This document shows, in pieces, positions 15,566 to 24,202 of a DNA stretch of 41,335 nucleotides (the first letter of the stretch is position 1; each line of letters opens with the position of its first letter). Both the position numbers and the translations under genes were made by a program. The stretch is from CAYOHY01 sp964403885. Its GTDB lineage: Bacteria; Actinomycetota; Coriobacteriia; Anaerosomatales; PHET01. Location: contig CAYOHY010000016.1 of the NCBI GenBank assembly GCA_964403885.1, forward strand, positions 1 through 41,335. Reading direction: 5' to 3'. The notes beneath the pieces were generated by a model. That model ran no database searches. It was not told where the DNA came from and was given only the letters and a program-made list of their open reading frames with translations.

Positions 15566-16246
15566 ATGGCCACGATCGATGTATCCAAGCCCATTCTCGA
15601 CCGCAACGAGAAGCTCGCGGCCGAGAACAGGGCGCGCTTCGATGAGAAGGGCGTGTTCGTGCTCGACCTCATGGCGAGCCCGGGTGCCGGCAAGACGTCG
15701 ACGATCCTCGCGACCATCGCCGCACTGCGCGAGCGCTACGGCATCGCGGTCATCGAGGGCGACATCGCGAGCAAGGTCGACGCCGAGAAGGTCAAGGCGC
15801 ACGGCATCCCCGCGGTCCAGATCAACACCGGCGGCGCGTGCCATCTCGAGAGCGACATGATCAAGCGGGCCGTCGACGCGCTGCCGCTCGACGAGCTCGA
15901 CCTCATCATCATCGAGAACGTGGGCAACCTTGTGTGCCCCACCGAGTTCTATCTGGGCGAGCACGCCAAGGTCATGATCCTCTCGGTGCCCGAAGGACAC
16001 GACAAGCCCTACAAGTACCCGGGCATCTTCCAGATCTCTGAAGCGGTCATCCTCAACAAGGTCGACACCATGCCGGTCTTCGACTTCGACGAGGCGGAGT
16101 TCGAGGGCGTGGTTCGTTCGCTCAACCCCACGTCCCCGATCTTCCGGATCGCGGCAACCAAGGGCCTCGGCGTCGATGAGTGGGCCGAGTGGCTCGCCGA
16201 ACGGATCGAGACCGTTCGCCTCGCCGCAGGCAAGGAACCGCGATGA
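15566..16246 (+). CDS. hypB: Hydrogenase nickel incorporation GTPase HypB
   Basis: 226 residues from ATG 15566 (CAGGAG seven bases upstream); upstream in-frame codons lie inside hypA. SIMIBI-class GTPase: Walker A SPGAGKTS at residues 38-45, switch region EGDIASKVDAEK, metal-site GGACHLE, IIENVGNLVCP and the G4 motif NKVD. It lacks the N-terminal CXXCGC high-affinity nickel site and any His-rich stretch, as in many short HypB proteins. It acts with HypA. Its stop overlaps the HD gene start (ATGA). Confidence 0.95.
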   Translation: MATIDVSKPILDRNEKLAAENRARFDEKGVFVLDLMASPGAGKTSTILATIAALRERYGIAVIEGDIASKVDAEKVKAHGIPAVQINTGGACHLESDMIKRAVDALPLDELDLIIIENVGNLVCPTEFYLGEHAKVMILSVPEGHDKPYKYPGIFQISEAVILNKVDTMPVFDFDEAEFEGVVRSLNPTSPIFRIAATKGLGVDEWAEWLAERIETVRLAAGKEPR

Positions 16247-16797
16247 TCTCTCGGGATGAGGCGTACGCGCTCGTCACGGAGCGTATCCCGCAGCGCAATC
16301 TCGTGGGGCACTGCGTGGCCACCGAGTTGATCATGCGCGCCCTCGCAACGCAGCAGGGGCTGCCCGACCACGACGTCGAGCGGTGGGGCCTGGCCGGCCT
16401 GCTCCATGACCTCGACTACGCACAGACCGCCGATGACCCTGCCAGCCACGGGCACGTGAGCGCCGGTGAGCTTGAGGGACTCGTGGACGCTGAGATGATC
16501 CACGCCATCCTCGCCCATGCGGGTCACGCGAGCCGCGAGACCGCGATCGATCATGCACTGTGGTGTGCGGATCCCACGACGGGTTTCATCGTGGCTGCGG
16601 CTCTTGTCCGTCCTGAGAAGAAGCTGTCCGCAGTCGAGGTCGGCTCGCTGCTCAAGCGGTGGAAGGAGAAGTCCTTCGCCAAGGGCGCGAACCGCGAGCA
16701 GATGGACGGATGCGCAGACTTGGGTCTGTCGCGCGAGGAGTTTCTCTCGTTGTCGCTCGCTGCCATGCAGGAGCGTTCGGAGGAGCTCGGCCTCTAG
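16243..16797 (+). CDS. HD-domain hydrolase
   Basis: 184 residues from ATG 16243, overlapping hypB by 4 bp, with AAGGAA five bases upstream. HD-superfamily phosphohydrolase: H at GHCVATELIMRAL, the HD pair in AGLLHDLDYA, then H in HAILAHAGHASRE and the final Asp in WCADPTTGF. Such metal-dependent enzymes usually cleave phosphate esters of nucleotides; no substrate can be named. Linkage to hypAB is close but functional connection is not established. Confidence 0.8.
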   Translation: MISRDEAYALVTERIPQRNLVGHCVATELIMRALATQQGLPDHDVERWGLAGLLHDLDYAQTADDPASHGHVSAGELEGLVDAEMIHAILAHAGHASRETAIDHALWCADPTTGFIVAAALVRPEKKLSAVEVGSLLKRWKEKSFAKGANREQMDGCADLGLSREEFLSLSLAAMQERSEELGL

Positions 16798-16848
16798 GGG
16801 TCGCCCCGGCGCCGACAGCGCCTCGAAAGCACGCTGCGGCAAGGTCTC

Positions 16849-16866
16849 GGTAAGCGACCGCTCACC
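16849..16866. promoter_or_regulatory. Imperfect palindrome upstream of topA
   Basis: GGTAAGCG-AC-CGCTCACC is an 18-bp imperfect palindrome (one mismatch pair). Its half-site resembles the CGGTRARCGG elements before nuoA (27372-27431). It may be an operator or a small hairpin. Confidence 0.35.
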
Positions 16867-16899
16867 CTCGCGTTCTATATATGGGTTGACAGCCGTGTG

Positions 16900-16905
16900 T
16901 ATACT
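16900..16905 (+). promoter_or_regulatory. -10 box for topA
   Basis: TATACT, 38 bp before the TTG start. A perfect TTGACA (16886-16891) lies only 8 bp upstream, too close to be its partner. Confidence 0.4.
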
Positions 16906-16943
16906 CGGCTCCAAAACCCCGCCGCTGCCTGGAGGCGCTCCCT

Positions 16944-19436
16944 TTGAAGCTCGTCGTCACTGAGAAGAACATCGCCGCGAAGAAGCTCGCAGAGATCCTC
17001 GCGGTAGGAAAGCCCAAGACCGACAAGGTCTACAACACGCCCGTCTATTCCTTCCGCCGCGACGGCGAGGATTGGGTGTCGATCGGTCTCAAGGGCCACA
17101 TTCTTGGGGTGGACTTCCCGCTTCAGCTGGTCCACGACAAGAAGTGGACGGCCGTGTGGGCGGAGAACGACCCGTCGACCGCATTGGTTCCGGATTCACT
17201 GCCCACGCCTCCGTGGCCCAAGAAGAAGCCCTTCACCGTCGACGGCGTCGACCTCAAGACGTGGAAGCTCGCGTCGTTGCCGTACCTCGTCTGGGCGCCC
17301 ATCGGCAAGGTTCCGGCCGAGCGCGAGCTCATCCGCGCGCTCAAGAACCTCGCGAAGAAGGCCGACGAGGTCGTGATCGCGACCGACTTCGACCGCGAAG
17401 GTGAGCTGATCGGCTCCGACGCGCGTGGGCTGGTGCGTGAGGTCAACAAGAAGGCCCCCATCCACCGCGCACGTTTCTCGGCGATCACCAAAGACGAGAT
17501 CGAGCGCGCCTTCAATGAGCTGGCCCAGGTGGACGACTGCCTCGCCCAGGCCGGTGAGTCGCGCCAGGACATCGACCTGGTCTGGGGTGCCGTGCTCACG
17601 CGCTATCTGACGATGGCCCGCTACGCCGGCTTTGGCAACGTGAAGAGCGCGGGTCGTGTGCAGACCCCCACGCTCGCTCTCATCGTCGAGCGTGAGCGTG
17701 AGCGCGAGGCCTTCGTGAGCGAGACCTACTGGCAGGTCAAGGGGTCGCTGCGCGCCGGGGACACCGAGGACGGCGAGTTCTCGGCCGGCCACGCGACGGA
17801 TCGCTTCACCGACCAAGCCGAGGCGCAGCGCGTCATGTCTGCGATCGAGGGCGCCACGTCCGGTGTGGTCTCATCGGCGGAGAAGAAGCGTCGCCAGGTC
17901 AAGCCGCCCACTCCGTTCAACACCACCGCGCTGCAGGCCGCAGCGGCCGCCGAGGGCATCACGCCTGCGCGAACGATGCGCATCGCCGAGACGCTCTACA
18001 TGAACGGCCTCATCAGCTACCCCCGCGTGGACAACACCGTCTACCCGGCGTCGCTCGACCTCAAGGGGCTGCTCGGCACGCTCGCCGACGTACCCGTGTA
18101 TCGCGAGGCCGTGCACGCGATCCAGCGCTCACCGCTGCACCCCACGCGCGGCGCCAAAGAGACCACCGACCACCCGCCGATCCACCCGACCGGCGCCGGT
18201 GACCCGGAGAAGATGAAGCCCGAGGAGTGGAAGCTCTACAACCTCGTGGCGCGCCGCTTCCTTGCGACACTGTCGGATGCCGCGGTCATCGAGGGCACCA
18301 AGGTCGTCGTCGACGTGGCCGGTGAGCCGTTCGTGGCCAAGGGCGACATCCTCGTCGTGCCGGGCTTCCGTGCGGTCTACCCGTATGGCCTGAAGAAAGA
18401 CGAGCAGCTGCCCGCGCTCTCGGAGGGCGACACCGTCGCGTTCCTGGGAGCCGACCTGCTCGAGAAGCACACCGAGCCGCCTGCGCGCTACAGCCAGGGC
18501 AAGCTCATCCAGGAGATGGAGAAGCGCGGGCTGGGCACCAAGGCCACGCGCCACGCCATCATCGAGCGCCTCGAGGAGGTCAAGTACACCGAGGGCGACC
18601 CGATCGTGCCCACGTGCCTTGGGCGCGCGGTCATCGACGCGCTGTCGGCGTTCGCGCCGCGCATCACCACGCCCAACATGACCGCCGAGCTCGAGGCCGA
18701 GATGGACGACATCGCCAACGGCCGGGTCAGCCGCGAGGACGTCGTGGGCCACTCACGAGAGCTGCTCGCCAAGGTGATGGACGAGCTCATCCCCAAGGCC
18801 CCGGAGGTGGGCGAGGCCCTCAAGGACGCCACCGCCGAAGACGCCAAGGTGGGCGTGTGCCCCAAGTCCGGCCACGACCTGCTCGTCAAGAGCTCGCTCA
18901 AGACCCGCAGTCAGTTCGTCGGCTGCTCCGGCTGGCCTGACTGTGACGTGACCTACCCGCTGCCCCAGGGCAAGATCGAGTCGGTACCCGAGGCGTGCCC
19001 GGAGTGCGGAACGCCCCAGATCAAGATCATCGCCTTCCGGCAGAAGCCGCTCGTGCGCTGCCTCGACCCGCAGTGCAAGACCAACTACGAGCCGCAGATC
19101 GACATCGGTGCCTGTCCCACGTGCGCCAAGGACGGCCGCGAGGGCGGTCGACTGCTCACGCAGCGCTCCAAGAACCTGAAGCGGTTCGTGCGCTGCGCCA
19201 ACTACGACGAGTGCAACACGAGCTACCCGCTGCCCCAGCGCGGCGAGATCCAGACCACCGACGAGGTGTGTGAGTCGTGCGGTGCTCCCGTCGTGGTGAT
19301 CCAGACCGGTCGCGGTCCGTGGCGTATCTGTGTCGACCCCAACTGCCCCAGCAAGGCGGACACGGCCAAGAAGCCGGCACGCGGCAAGGGCGCCAAGAAG
19401 CCCGCCGCGCGAGCCAAGAAGAAGAGCGCCGAGTAG
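16944..19436 (+). CDS. topA: DNA topoisomerase I, archaeal-like type IA
   Basis: 830 residues from TTG 16944 with GGAGG eight bases before it. Type IA topoisomerase relaxing negative supercoils by transient 5'-phosphotyrosine cleavage. TOPRIM residues: Glu in VVTEKNIAAKKLAEIL and the Asp cluster in IATDFDREGELIGSDA. The active Tyr sits in GLISYPRVDNTVYP. GRVQTPTLALIVERERE and FNTTALQAAAAAEG match the core. The start and GLKGHILGVDFP are much more like archaeal, especially haloarchaeal, TopA than the usual bacterial enzyme. The C-terminus has four Cys-rich zinc-ribbon modules (from CPKSG, CPECG, CPTCA, CESCG) and a Lys/Ala tail. Single gene with its own promoter. Confidence 0.93.
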   Translation: MKLVVTEKNIAAKKLAEILAVGKPKTDKVYNTPVYSFRRDGEDWVSIGLKGHILGVDFPLQLVHDKKWTAVWAENDPSTALVPDSLPTPPWPKKKPFTVDGVDLKTWKLASLPYLVWAPIGKVPAERELIRALKNLAKKADEVVIATDFDREGELIGSDARGLVREVNKKAPIHRARFSAITKDEIERAFNELAQVDDCLAQAGESRQDIDLVWGAVLTRYLTMARYAGFGNVKSAGRVQTPTLALIVEREREREAFVSETYWQVKGSLRAGDTEDGEFSAGHATDRFTDQAEAQRVMSAIEGATSGVVSSAEKKRRQVKPPTPFNTTALQAAAAAEGITPARTMRIAETLYMNGLISYPRVDNTVYPASLDLKGLLGTLADVPVYREAVHAIQRSPLHPTRGAKETTDHPPIHPTGAGDPEKMKPEEWKLYNLVARRFLATLSDAAVIEGTKVVVDVAGEPFVAKGDILVVPGFRAVYPYGLKKDEQLPALSEGDTVAFLGADLLEKHTEPPARYSQGKLIQEMEKRGLGTKATRHAIIERLEEVKYTEGDPIVPTCLGRAVIDALSAFAPRITTPNMTAELEAEMDDIANGRVSREDVVGHSRELLAKVMDELIPKAPEVGEALKDATAEDAKVGVCPKSGHDLLVKSSLKTRSQFVGCSGWPDCDVTYPLPQGKIESVPEACPECGTPQIKIIAFRQKPLVRCLDPQCKTNYEPQIDIGACPTCAKDGREGGRLLTQRSKNLKRFVRCANYDECNTSYPLPQRGEIQTTDEVCESCGAPVVVIQTGRGPWRICVDPNCPSKADTAKKPARGKGAKKPAARAKKKSAE

Positions 19437-19448
19437 CAACGACTGCGT

Positions 19449-19464
19449 GAGCGGGGTGCCGCTC
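19449..19464 (+). terminator. Short hairpin after topA
   Basis: GAGCGG-GGTG-CCGCTC, six perfect pairs, followed by a G-run rather than T's; a weak terminator at best. Confidence 0.3.
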
Positions 19465-19508
19465 GGGGGGAAGTACTGTACGCGTGCCGCCGACACGAGG
19501 AGCCAGCC

Positions 19509-20222
19509 GTGAAGATCGCAGTCGTCCAGCATCGCCTGCGTGAGACGCCCGCCGAGGACGCGGCAGCGCTGCTTGCGGCCGCCCGGTCTGCGGCGGAGGC
19601 GGGTGCCGAGTTCGTTGTGATGCCTGAAGTCGCCTCCTTGCACGGGGACGACAACATGGAGCGCGCGGCCTTGTTCGTGCAGCTGGGCTCCGTTGCCGGT
19701 CAGCGCCTGTTCCCCCAACTGGGCCCGGATCACGAGGAGTTTGCAGGCGTCAGCGCTGCACCCGACGGGCTCGACGCGCTGGGTGTGATGGGGCTGTTCG
19801 TGGGCGACGCATGCATGGACGCGGCTGCCATCGCCCTGGTCGCCGATCAGGAGCCGCTCGTGGCGATCCTGTTTCCGCGCTCAGAGAGCGACCTTCAGGC
19901 CGAGGCCGTGCTCGAGGTCGCACTCGCGCTGTCCGATGCCCTGTGCGGCCTCGTCATCGTCTGTGACACCGCAGGCGCGGAACCCGGCGCTGCGGGCCAC
20001 GGCGGCAGTGCGATCGTCCACCTGGGGGAGATCCTCGCGGAGGCCGGCGACGAGGACGATCTGCTGGTCGCGGAGATCCCCGTGCCTATCGCGCAGCCCG
20101 AGCCCAAAGAGCCTCTCCCCGAGATACCCACGATCTTGCAGCAGCGCCTGGCCCACCATCGCGGCGCGCGCCTCGACATGGGCTATCTGGCTGACCTGTC
20201 GGACGGGGACGGGCCGCGCTGA
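19509..20222 (+). CDS. Nitrilase-superfamily (carbon-nitrogen hydrolase) protein, possibly inactive
   Basis: 237 residues from GTG 19509 (GAGGAG six bases upstream). The fold is suggested by MKIAVVQHRL at the start, the Glu motif EFVVMPEVASL, the Cys segment LFVGDACMDAAA and the late HGGSAIVHLGEILAEAG. Nitrilases use a Glu-Lys-Cys triad. Here there is no Lys between residue 2 and the C-terminal PKEPL, so the catalytic Lys is absent. The protein is also short for the family (about 260-300). It may be a pseudoenzyme or a diverged member. Neighbours give no hint of substrate. Confidence 0.6.
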   Translation: MKIAVVQHRLRETPAEDAAALLAAARSAAEAGAEFVVMPEVASLHGDDNMERAALFVQLGSVAGQRLFPQLGPDHEEFAGVSAAPDGLDALGVMGLFVGDACMDAAAIALVADQEPLVAILFPRSESDLQAEAVLEVALALSDALCGLVIVCDTAGAEPGAAGHGGSAIVHLGEILAEAGDEDDLLVAEIPVPIAQPEPKEPLPEIPTILQQRLAHHRGARLDMGYLADLSDGDGPR

Positions 20223-20293
20223 TCGCGCCCCCCTGACGTATGTGTTACCTCTGTGATGGCCCGGCCTCGTGGGCCTGTCGCGACAACCCAGCG

Positions 20294-20302
20294 TGGTAGA
20301 AT
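20294..20302 (+). promoter_or_regulatory. Extended -10 promoter for mdh operon
   Basis: TGGTAGAAT, 59 bp before ATG 20362; no good -35. Confidence 0.5.
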
Positions 20303-20361
20303 CCTCCGAAGTCTGCGCGCAGTTGCCGCGCGCTCCCCGTGTCGCGTGAGAGAGGGTCTCG

Positions 20362-21297
20362 ATGGGCTATCCCAAGGTCACGATCGTCGGTGCCGGTCAG
20401 GTAGGCGCGACAGCTGCGGAGCTGCTCGTTTTGCACGATGTCGCAGACGTCGTCATGATCGATGTCGCCGAGGGCATGCCTCAGGGCAAGGCCCTCGACC
20501 TCATGCACCTGCGGTCGGTCGAGCGCTTTGGACCCTCGGTCACCGGCACCAACGACTACGCTGATACGGCGGGTTCGGACGTCGTGGTCATCACGGCGGG
20601 CGTGCCCCGCAAGCCGGGCATGACGCGCGACGACCTGCTCGCCATCAACAGCGGCATCATGCGCAGTGTCATTAGCCAGGCTGTCGCCGCCTCGCCCGAG
20701 GCGATCTTCGTGTGCGTGACCAATCCGCTCGACATCATGACCTACCTCGCGTGGAAGGAGTCGGGCCTGCCCGCATCCCGCATCATGGGAATGGGTGGCG
20801 TGCTCGACTCAGCCCGCTTCGCCTTTGCCGTCGCCGAGAAGACCGGCGCCCCGATCACCGAGATCGACGCGCTCGCCATGGGCGCCCACGGCGACGCCAT
20901 GGTGCCCATGCCTCGCTTCACCACGGTCAACGGCGTGCCCCTGACCGATCTTCTGCCTGCAGAGGACGTCGAGGCACTCGTGCAGCGCACGATCTTCGGC
21001 GGCGCCGAGGTCGTGGCCCTGCTCAAGACCGGCTCGGCGTTCTATGCGCCTGCGGGCTCGATCGTCGCCATGGTGCGCGCGATCTTGGGTGACACAGGCC
21101 AGGTCCTGCCAAGCTGCGTGTATCTCGACGGCGAGTACGGCATCAGCGACGTCTATGTGAGCGTCCCGGCCCGCCTGGGTCGTGCGGGCGTGCTCGGCGT
21201 GGTCGAGCTTCCGTTCAACGATGCAGAGCTCGATGCACTTCAGGCGTCGGCCGCGACCGTGGCCGAGTCGGTCGACGCACTCGGGCTTCGGGCATAG
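20362..21297 (+). CDS. mdh: Malate dehydrogenase (LDH-like type)
   Basis: 311 residues. NAD-dependent interconversion of malate and oxaloacetate. Visible: nucleotide loop GAGQVGATAAE, acidic MIDVAEG after beta-2, substrate-binding Arg in GVPRKPGMTR, NPLDIMTY, GGVLDSARF and catalytic His in AMGAHGDAMVP. The Arg in RKPGM at the specificity position favours malate over lactate. Start ATG 20362 with AGAGGG upstream. The fumarase alpha gene starts one base after its stop. Confidence 0.95.
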   Translation: MGYPKVTIVGAGQVGATAAELLVLHDVADVVMIDVAEGMPQGKALDLMHLRSVERFGPSVTGTNDYADTAGSDVVVITAGVPRKPGMTRDDLLAINSGIMRSVISQAVAASPEAIFVCVTNPLDIMTYLAWKESGLPASRIMGMGGVLDSARFAFAVAEKTGAPITEIDALAMGAHGDAMVPMPRFTTVNGVPLTDLLPAEDVEALVQRTIFGGAEVVALLKTGSAFYAPAGSIVAMVRAILGDTGQVLPSCVYLDGEYGISDVYVSVPARLGRAGVLGVVELPFNDAELDALQASAATVAESVDALGLRA

Positions 21298-21298
21298 C

Positions 21299-22141
21299 GT
21301 GCTTCACGCCCGCCAGATCGCCGAGGCCGTTCGCGCTGCGGTGCCGCAAGCGGCGACCGTGCTGCGCGATGACGTCGCTGAAGCGCTCGTCGCCGCCGTG
21401 GAGCGAGAGCGTTCGCCTCGGGGGCGCGCCGTGTTGGAACAGCTCATCGCCAACGCCGAGGTCGCGCGAAACGATGCGGTCCCGGTTTGCCAGGACACAG
21501 GCACCGTGTGGGTGCGCGTCGAGCTCGGCGCCGATGAGTGCCTTTCGGGGAACCTGCAGGCCGAGGTCGACGCCGCCGTTGAGGCCGCCTACAGAGACGC
21601 CGGACTGCGGATGTCAGTGGTGCGCGATGCGCTGCTCGACCGCGCCAACACGGGCACCAACACCCCCGCGTTCGTCGAGATGGGGTGGCGTCCGGGGACC
21701 GGGGCCACCGTTCAGGTGATGCTCAAGGGCGGCGGCAGCGACAACGCGAGCCGCGTCGAGATGCTCACTCCTGATGCGGGATTCGACGGTGTCGCCCGCG
21801 TGGTTCTCGAGACCATCACCGCCAAGGCGACCGGCGCGTGCCCACCGCTCGTGGTGGGCGTGGGGGTCGGTGCGACCTTCGACAAGGTGGGCTCGCTCGC
21901 CAAGAAGGCGCTCATGCGCACGGTCGGCTCGACGGTCGCCGATGAGCGCCTCGCCGCCTTCGAGGCGGAGCTGCTCGCCGCGGTCAACGCCACGGGCATC
22001 GGGCCGGGCGGACTGGGTGGCGACACGACGGCCCTTGCCGTGCACGTGCTCACCGCCCCGTGCCACATCGCCGCGCTTCCGGTCGCGGTCAACCTTGGCT
22101 GCTGCGCCGTGCGCACCGCGACGGTCGAGGTGACTTCGTGA
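21299..22141 (+). CDS. fumA: Class I fumarate hydratase, alpha subunit
   Basis: 280 residues from GTG 21299. The oxygen-sensitive [4Fe-4S] class I fumarase in two-subunit form; this is the N-terminal/alpha part. The three cluster cysteines are recognisable in VPVCQDTGT, TGACPPLVV and NLGCCAVRT. Other family features are RANTGTNTPAF, KGGGSDNAS and GPGGLGGDTTAL. It catalyses reversible hydration of fumarate to malate together with the beta subunit, which here lies 1.5 kb downstream beyond an MFS gene. Upstream in-frame codons lie within mdh. Confidence 0.93.
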   Translation: MLHARQIAEAVRAAVPQAATVLRDDVAEALVAAVERERSPRGRAVLEQLIANAEVARNDAVPVCQDTGTVWVRVELGADECLSGNLQAEVDAAVEAAYRDAGLRMSVVRDALLDRANTGTNTPAFVEMGWRPGTGATVQVMLKGGGSDNASRVEMLTPDAGFDGVARVVLETITAKATGACPPLVVGVGVGATFDKVGSLAKKALMRTVGSTVADERLAAFEAELLAAVNATGIGPGGLGGDTTALAVHVLTAPCHIAALPVAVNLGCCAVRTATVEVTS

Positions 22142-23637
22142 GCGACCCGGTCGTGATCGAGCAGTCAGCCGCCGAGTCCGGCTCGGGCGCCTACCGTCGC
22201 CTGTTCAAAGACGGGCGCTTCGTGCGCCTGTGGGTCGCGCAGTTCGTCTCGGGTATCGGTGACTGGCTGGTCATCGGCCTGTTGATTCCCATGGTGACCG
22301 CACTGTCCGGCGGGTCGTCGTTCGCCGTCGCGGGCATCCTGATCGCCAAGATCATCCCGGCGCTGATCCTGTCGTCGGTGACGGGCGTCCTCGTCGACCG
22401 GTTCGACCGGCGCAAGGTCATGATCACCGCCGACATCGTGCGCTTCTTCCTCGTGCTCTTGTTGCTGGGGACCAACCAGCTGTGGGTCATCTACGCGGTC
22501 GTGCTCCTGATGGAGACCGCCTCGCTGTTCTTCTGGCCGGCTCGCAACTCGCTCATCCCGTACCTCGTGGAGGAGCGTGACCTGACGGCGGCCAACGGCG
22601 CCATGTACACCACCCAGCAAGCCGCGATGCTCGTGGGCCTGACGGCCTCCGGCGCCATCCTGGCGGGCTTCGAGGCCATCGTTCGTGGGTTGACCGCTGC
22701 CCAGACGCCTCTGGTCGACAAGCTCGCCGGCCTGCTGGCGCCGGCGCTCCTCGGGCCCCGTGCGGGCTTCTTCCTGGATGCGCTGACGTTTCTGTTCTCG
22801 GCAGCGGTGGTCACGAGCATCCGTGTCGTGGCCAAGCCGGCCGGTGATGTCGAGACGTTCTCCATGTCGCTGTTGGGGCGCGACGTCATCGACTCCTTCA
22901 AGTTCCTTGCCGCGCATCGTGAGCTGCGCGCGCTTCTCGTGACGGTGTTTCTCGCGATTCTGGGCGGCGGCGCGATCATCCCCGTCGGCTTGGACTACGT
23001 GAACTCGCTCATCGGCACGATCCCCTTCGCCGATCGCGTCGGGTGGCTCCACCGGCTCTCAGGCACACCGCAGACGTTCATGCTCGTGTTCATGGCGGCT
23101 GGCATGGTGGTCGGCGCGCTGGTCGTCTCCCGCTTGGAGCGTCGCGTCCCGCTGCAGGGCCTGTTCGTGGGCAGCGTCGCGGCGTTCGGCCTGTCGATGC
23201 TGGGCTTCGCGAGCTTCGAGCGCTACTTCGTGGCCGGACTGTTCGCCACGGCGGCCGGAGCCTGCATCGCGACACTCACGGTCGCCGGAAACAGCTACGT
23301 GGTGCAGACCACGGCCGATGAGATCCGCGGCCGCGTGTTCACCGCGCTTGAGAGCGTCATCCGTGTCGCCTTGCTGCTCTCGATGGTGGTCATGGCGCCC
23401 CTCAACGACATCATCGGCGGCTACGTGCTGCGGTTCGCCGAGCGAAACAGCCTCGTTCCGTCGAACATCGTGGTGACGGGACCGAGGATCACCCTGCAGA
23501 TATCGGCGATGATCGTCCTGGCCGCCGCCCTCTACGGCTTCCGCACCCTGCAGTGGCGGGAGTGTGCCGACGACGTGACGGTCGCCGAGATGGCCGCCCG
23601 CACGGGCACCTCGGAGGGGGAGGGCGACGGTGTCTGA
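22138..23637 (+). CDS. MFS transporter
   Basis: 499 residues from GTG 22138, overlapping the fumarase alpha stop by 4 bp (GTGA). About 12 membrane helices. Motif A-like VLVDRFDRRKVMI follows helix 2; a second copy-like VVSRLERRVP follows the middle loop. The general pattern is that of the MFS_3/EntS-like exporter branch. The central loop carries a longer insert (around residues 185-240). Substrate unknown. It lies between the two fumarase subunit genes and overlaps both, so it is probably made along with them; a link to C4-acid transport would be a guess. Confidence 0.85.
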   Translation: MSDPVVIEQSAAESGSGAYRRLFKDGRFVRLWVAQFVSGIGDWLVIGLLIPMVTALSGGSSFAVAGILIAKIIPALILSSVTGVLVDRFDRRKVMITADIVRFFLVLLLLGTNQLWVIYAVVLLMETASLFFWPARNSLIPYLVEERDLTAANGAMYTTQQAAMLVGLTASGAILAGFEAIVRGLTAAQTPLVDKLAGLLAPALLGPRAGFFLDALTFLFSAAVVTSIRVVAKPAGDVETFSMSLLGRDVIDSFKFLAAHRELRALLVTVFLAILGGGAIIPVGLDYVNSLIGTIPFADRVGWLHRLSGTPQTFMLVFMAAGMVVGALVVSRLERRVPLQGLFVGSVAAFGLSMLGFASFERYFVAGLFATAAGACIATLTVAGNSYVVQTTADEIRGRVFTALESVIRVALLLSMVVMAPLNDIIGGYVLRFAERNSLVPSNIVVTGPRITLQISAMIVLAAALYGFRTLQWRECADDVTVAEMAARTGTSEGEGDGV

Positions 23638-24202
23638 CCCCATCCGCATCACGCTCCCCGTTCAGGTGAGCGATCTGGCCGCCTTGCGCATCGGCGACGA
23701 GGTCCGTCTCTCGGGTCCCGTCTACACGGCGCGTGATGCCGGCCACCTCAGGCTCCTTGAGGCGTTGCGCTCTTCGGGCGAACTGCCCTTCGACCTTGTC
23801 GGGCAGACGCTGTTCTATGCTGGCCCCACACCTCCGGCCGCCGGCCGGCCCGCAGGCGCGGTGGGTCCCACGACCGCCAAGCGCATGGACTTCGCCACGC
23901 CCGAGCTCATGGATGCGGGTATCGTGGCCACGATCGGCAAGGGCGGCCGCTCGCAGTCGGTTCGCGACGCGTGCGTGAGGTCCGGTGGCGTCTATTTCGC
24001 GGCCGTGGGCGGGGCCGCGGCCCTGCTCGCCACGTACGTGACGCACGCTGAGCCGATAGCGTGGGAGGACCTTGGCACCGAAGCGCTCGTTCGCATGACG
24101 CTGGAGGACTTCCCGGTGTTCGTGGCTATGGACTCGCACGGCGGTGACCTCTACGCCGAGGCCCCCGCATCCTGGCGAGCCCGGCAAGGGGAGACATCAT
24201 GA
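23630..24202 (+). CDS. fumB: Class I fumarate hydratase, beta subunit
   Basis: 190 residues from GTG 23630, overlapping the MFS gene by 8 bp; a purine-rich ribosome site (GGAGGGGGAGGG) lies upstream. It is the C-terminal/beta part of class I fumarase: LRIGDEVRLSGPVYTARDA, ELPFDLVGQTLFYAGP, AVGPTTAKRMD, GKGGRSQSV, VYFAAVGGAAALLA and ITWEDLGxEA-like AWEDLGTEALV are all present. It pairs with the alpha subunit at 21299. It overlaps tmk by 4 bp. Confidence 0.93.
   Translation: MSDPIRITLPVQVSDLAALRIGDEVRLSGPVYTARDAGHLRLLEALRSSGELPFDLVGQTLFYAGPTPPAAGRPAGAVGPTTAKRMDFATPELMDAGIVATIGKGGRSQSVRDACVRSGGVYFAAVGGAAALLATYVTHAEPIAWEDLGTEALVRMTLEDFPVFVAMDSHGGDLYAEAPASWRARQGETS

Noticed and set aside
16886..16891. 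Perfect TTGACA before topA
   Set aside because: Only 8 bp from the TATACT box, and nothing -10-like lies 16-18 bp downstream.
21299..22141. Orphan fumarase alpha subunit
   Set aside because: The beta subunit is present at 23630-24202 beyond the MFS gene.
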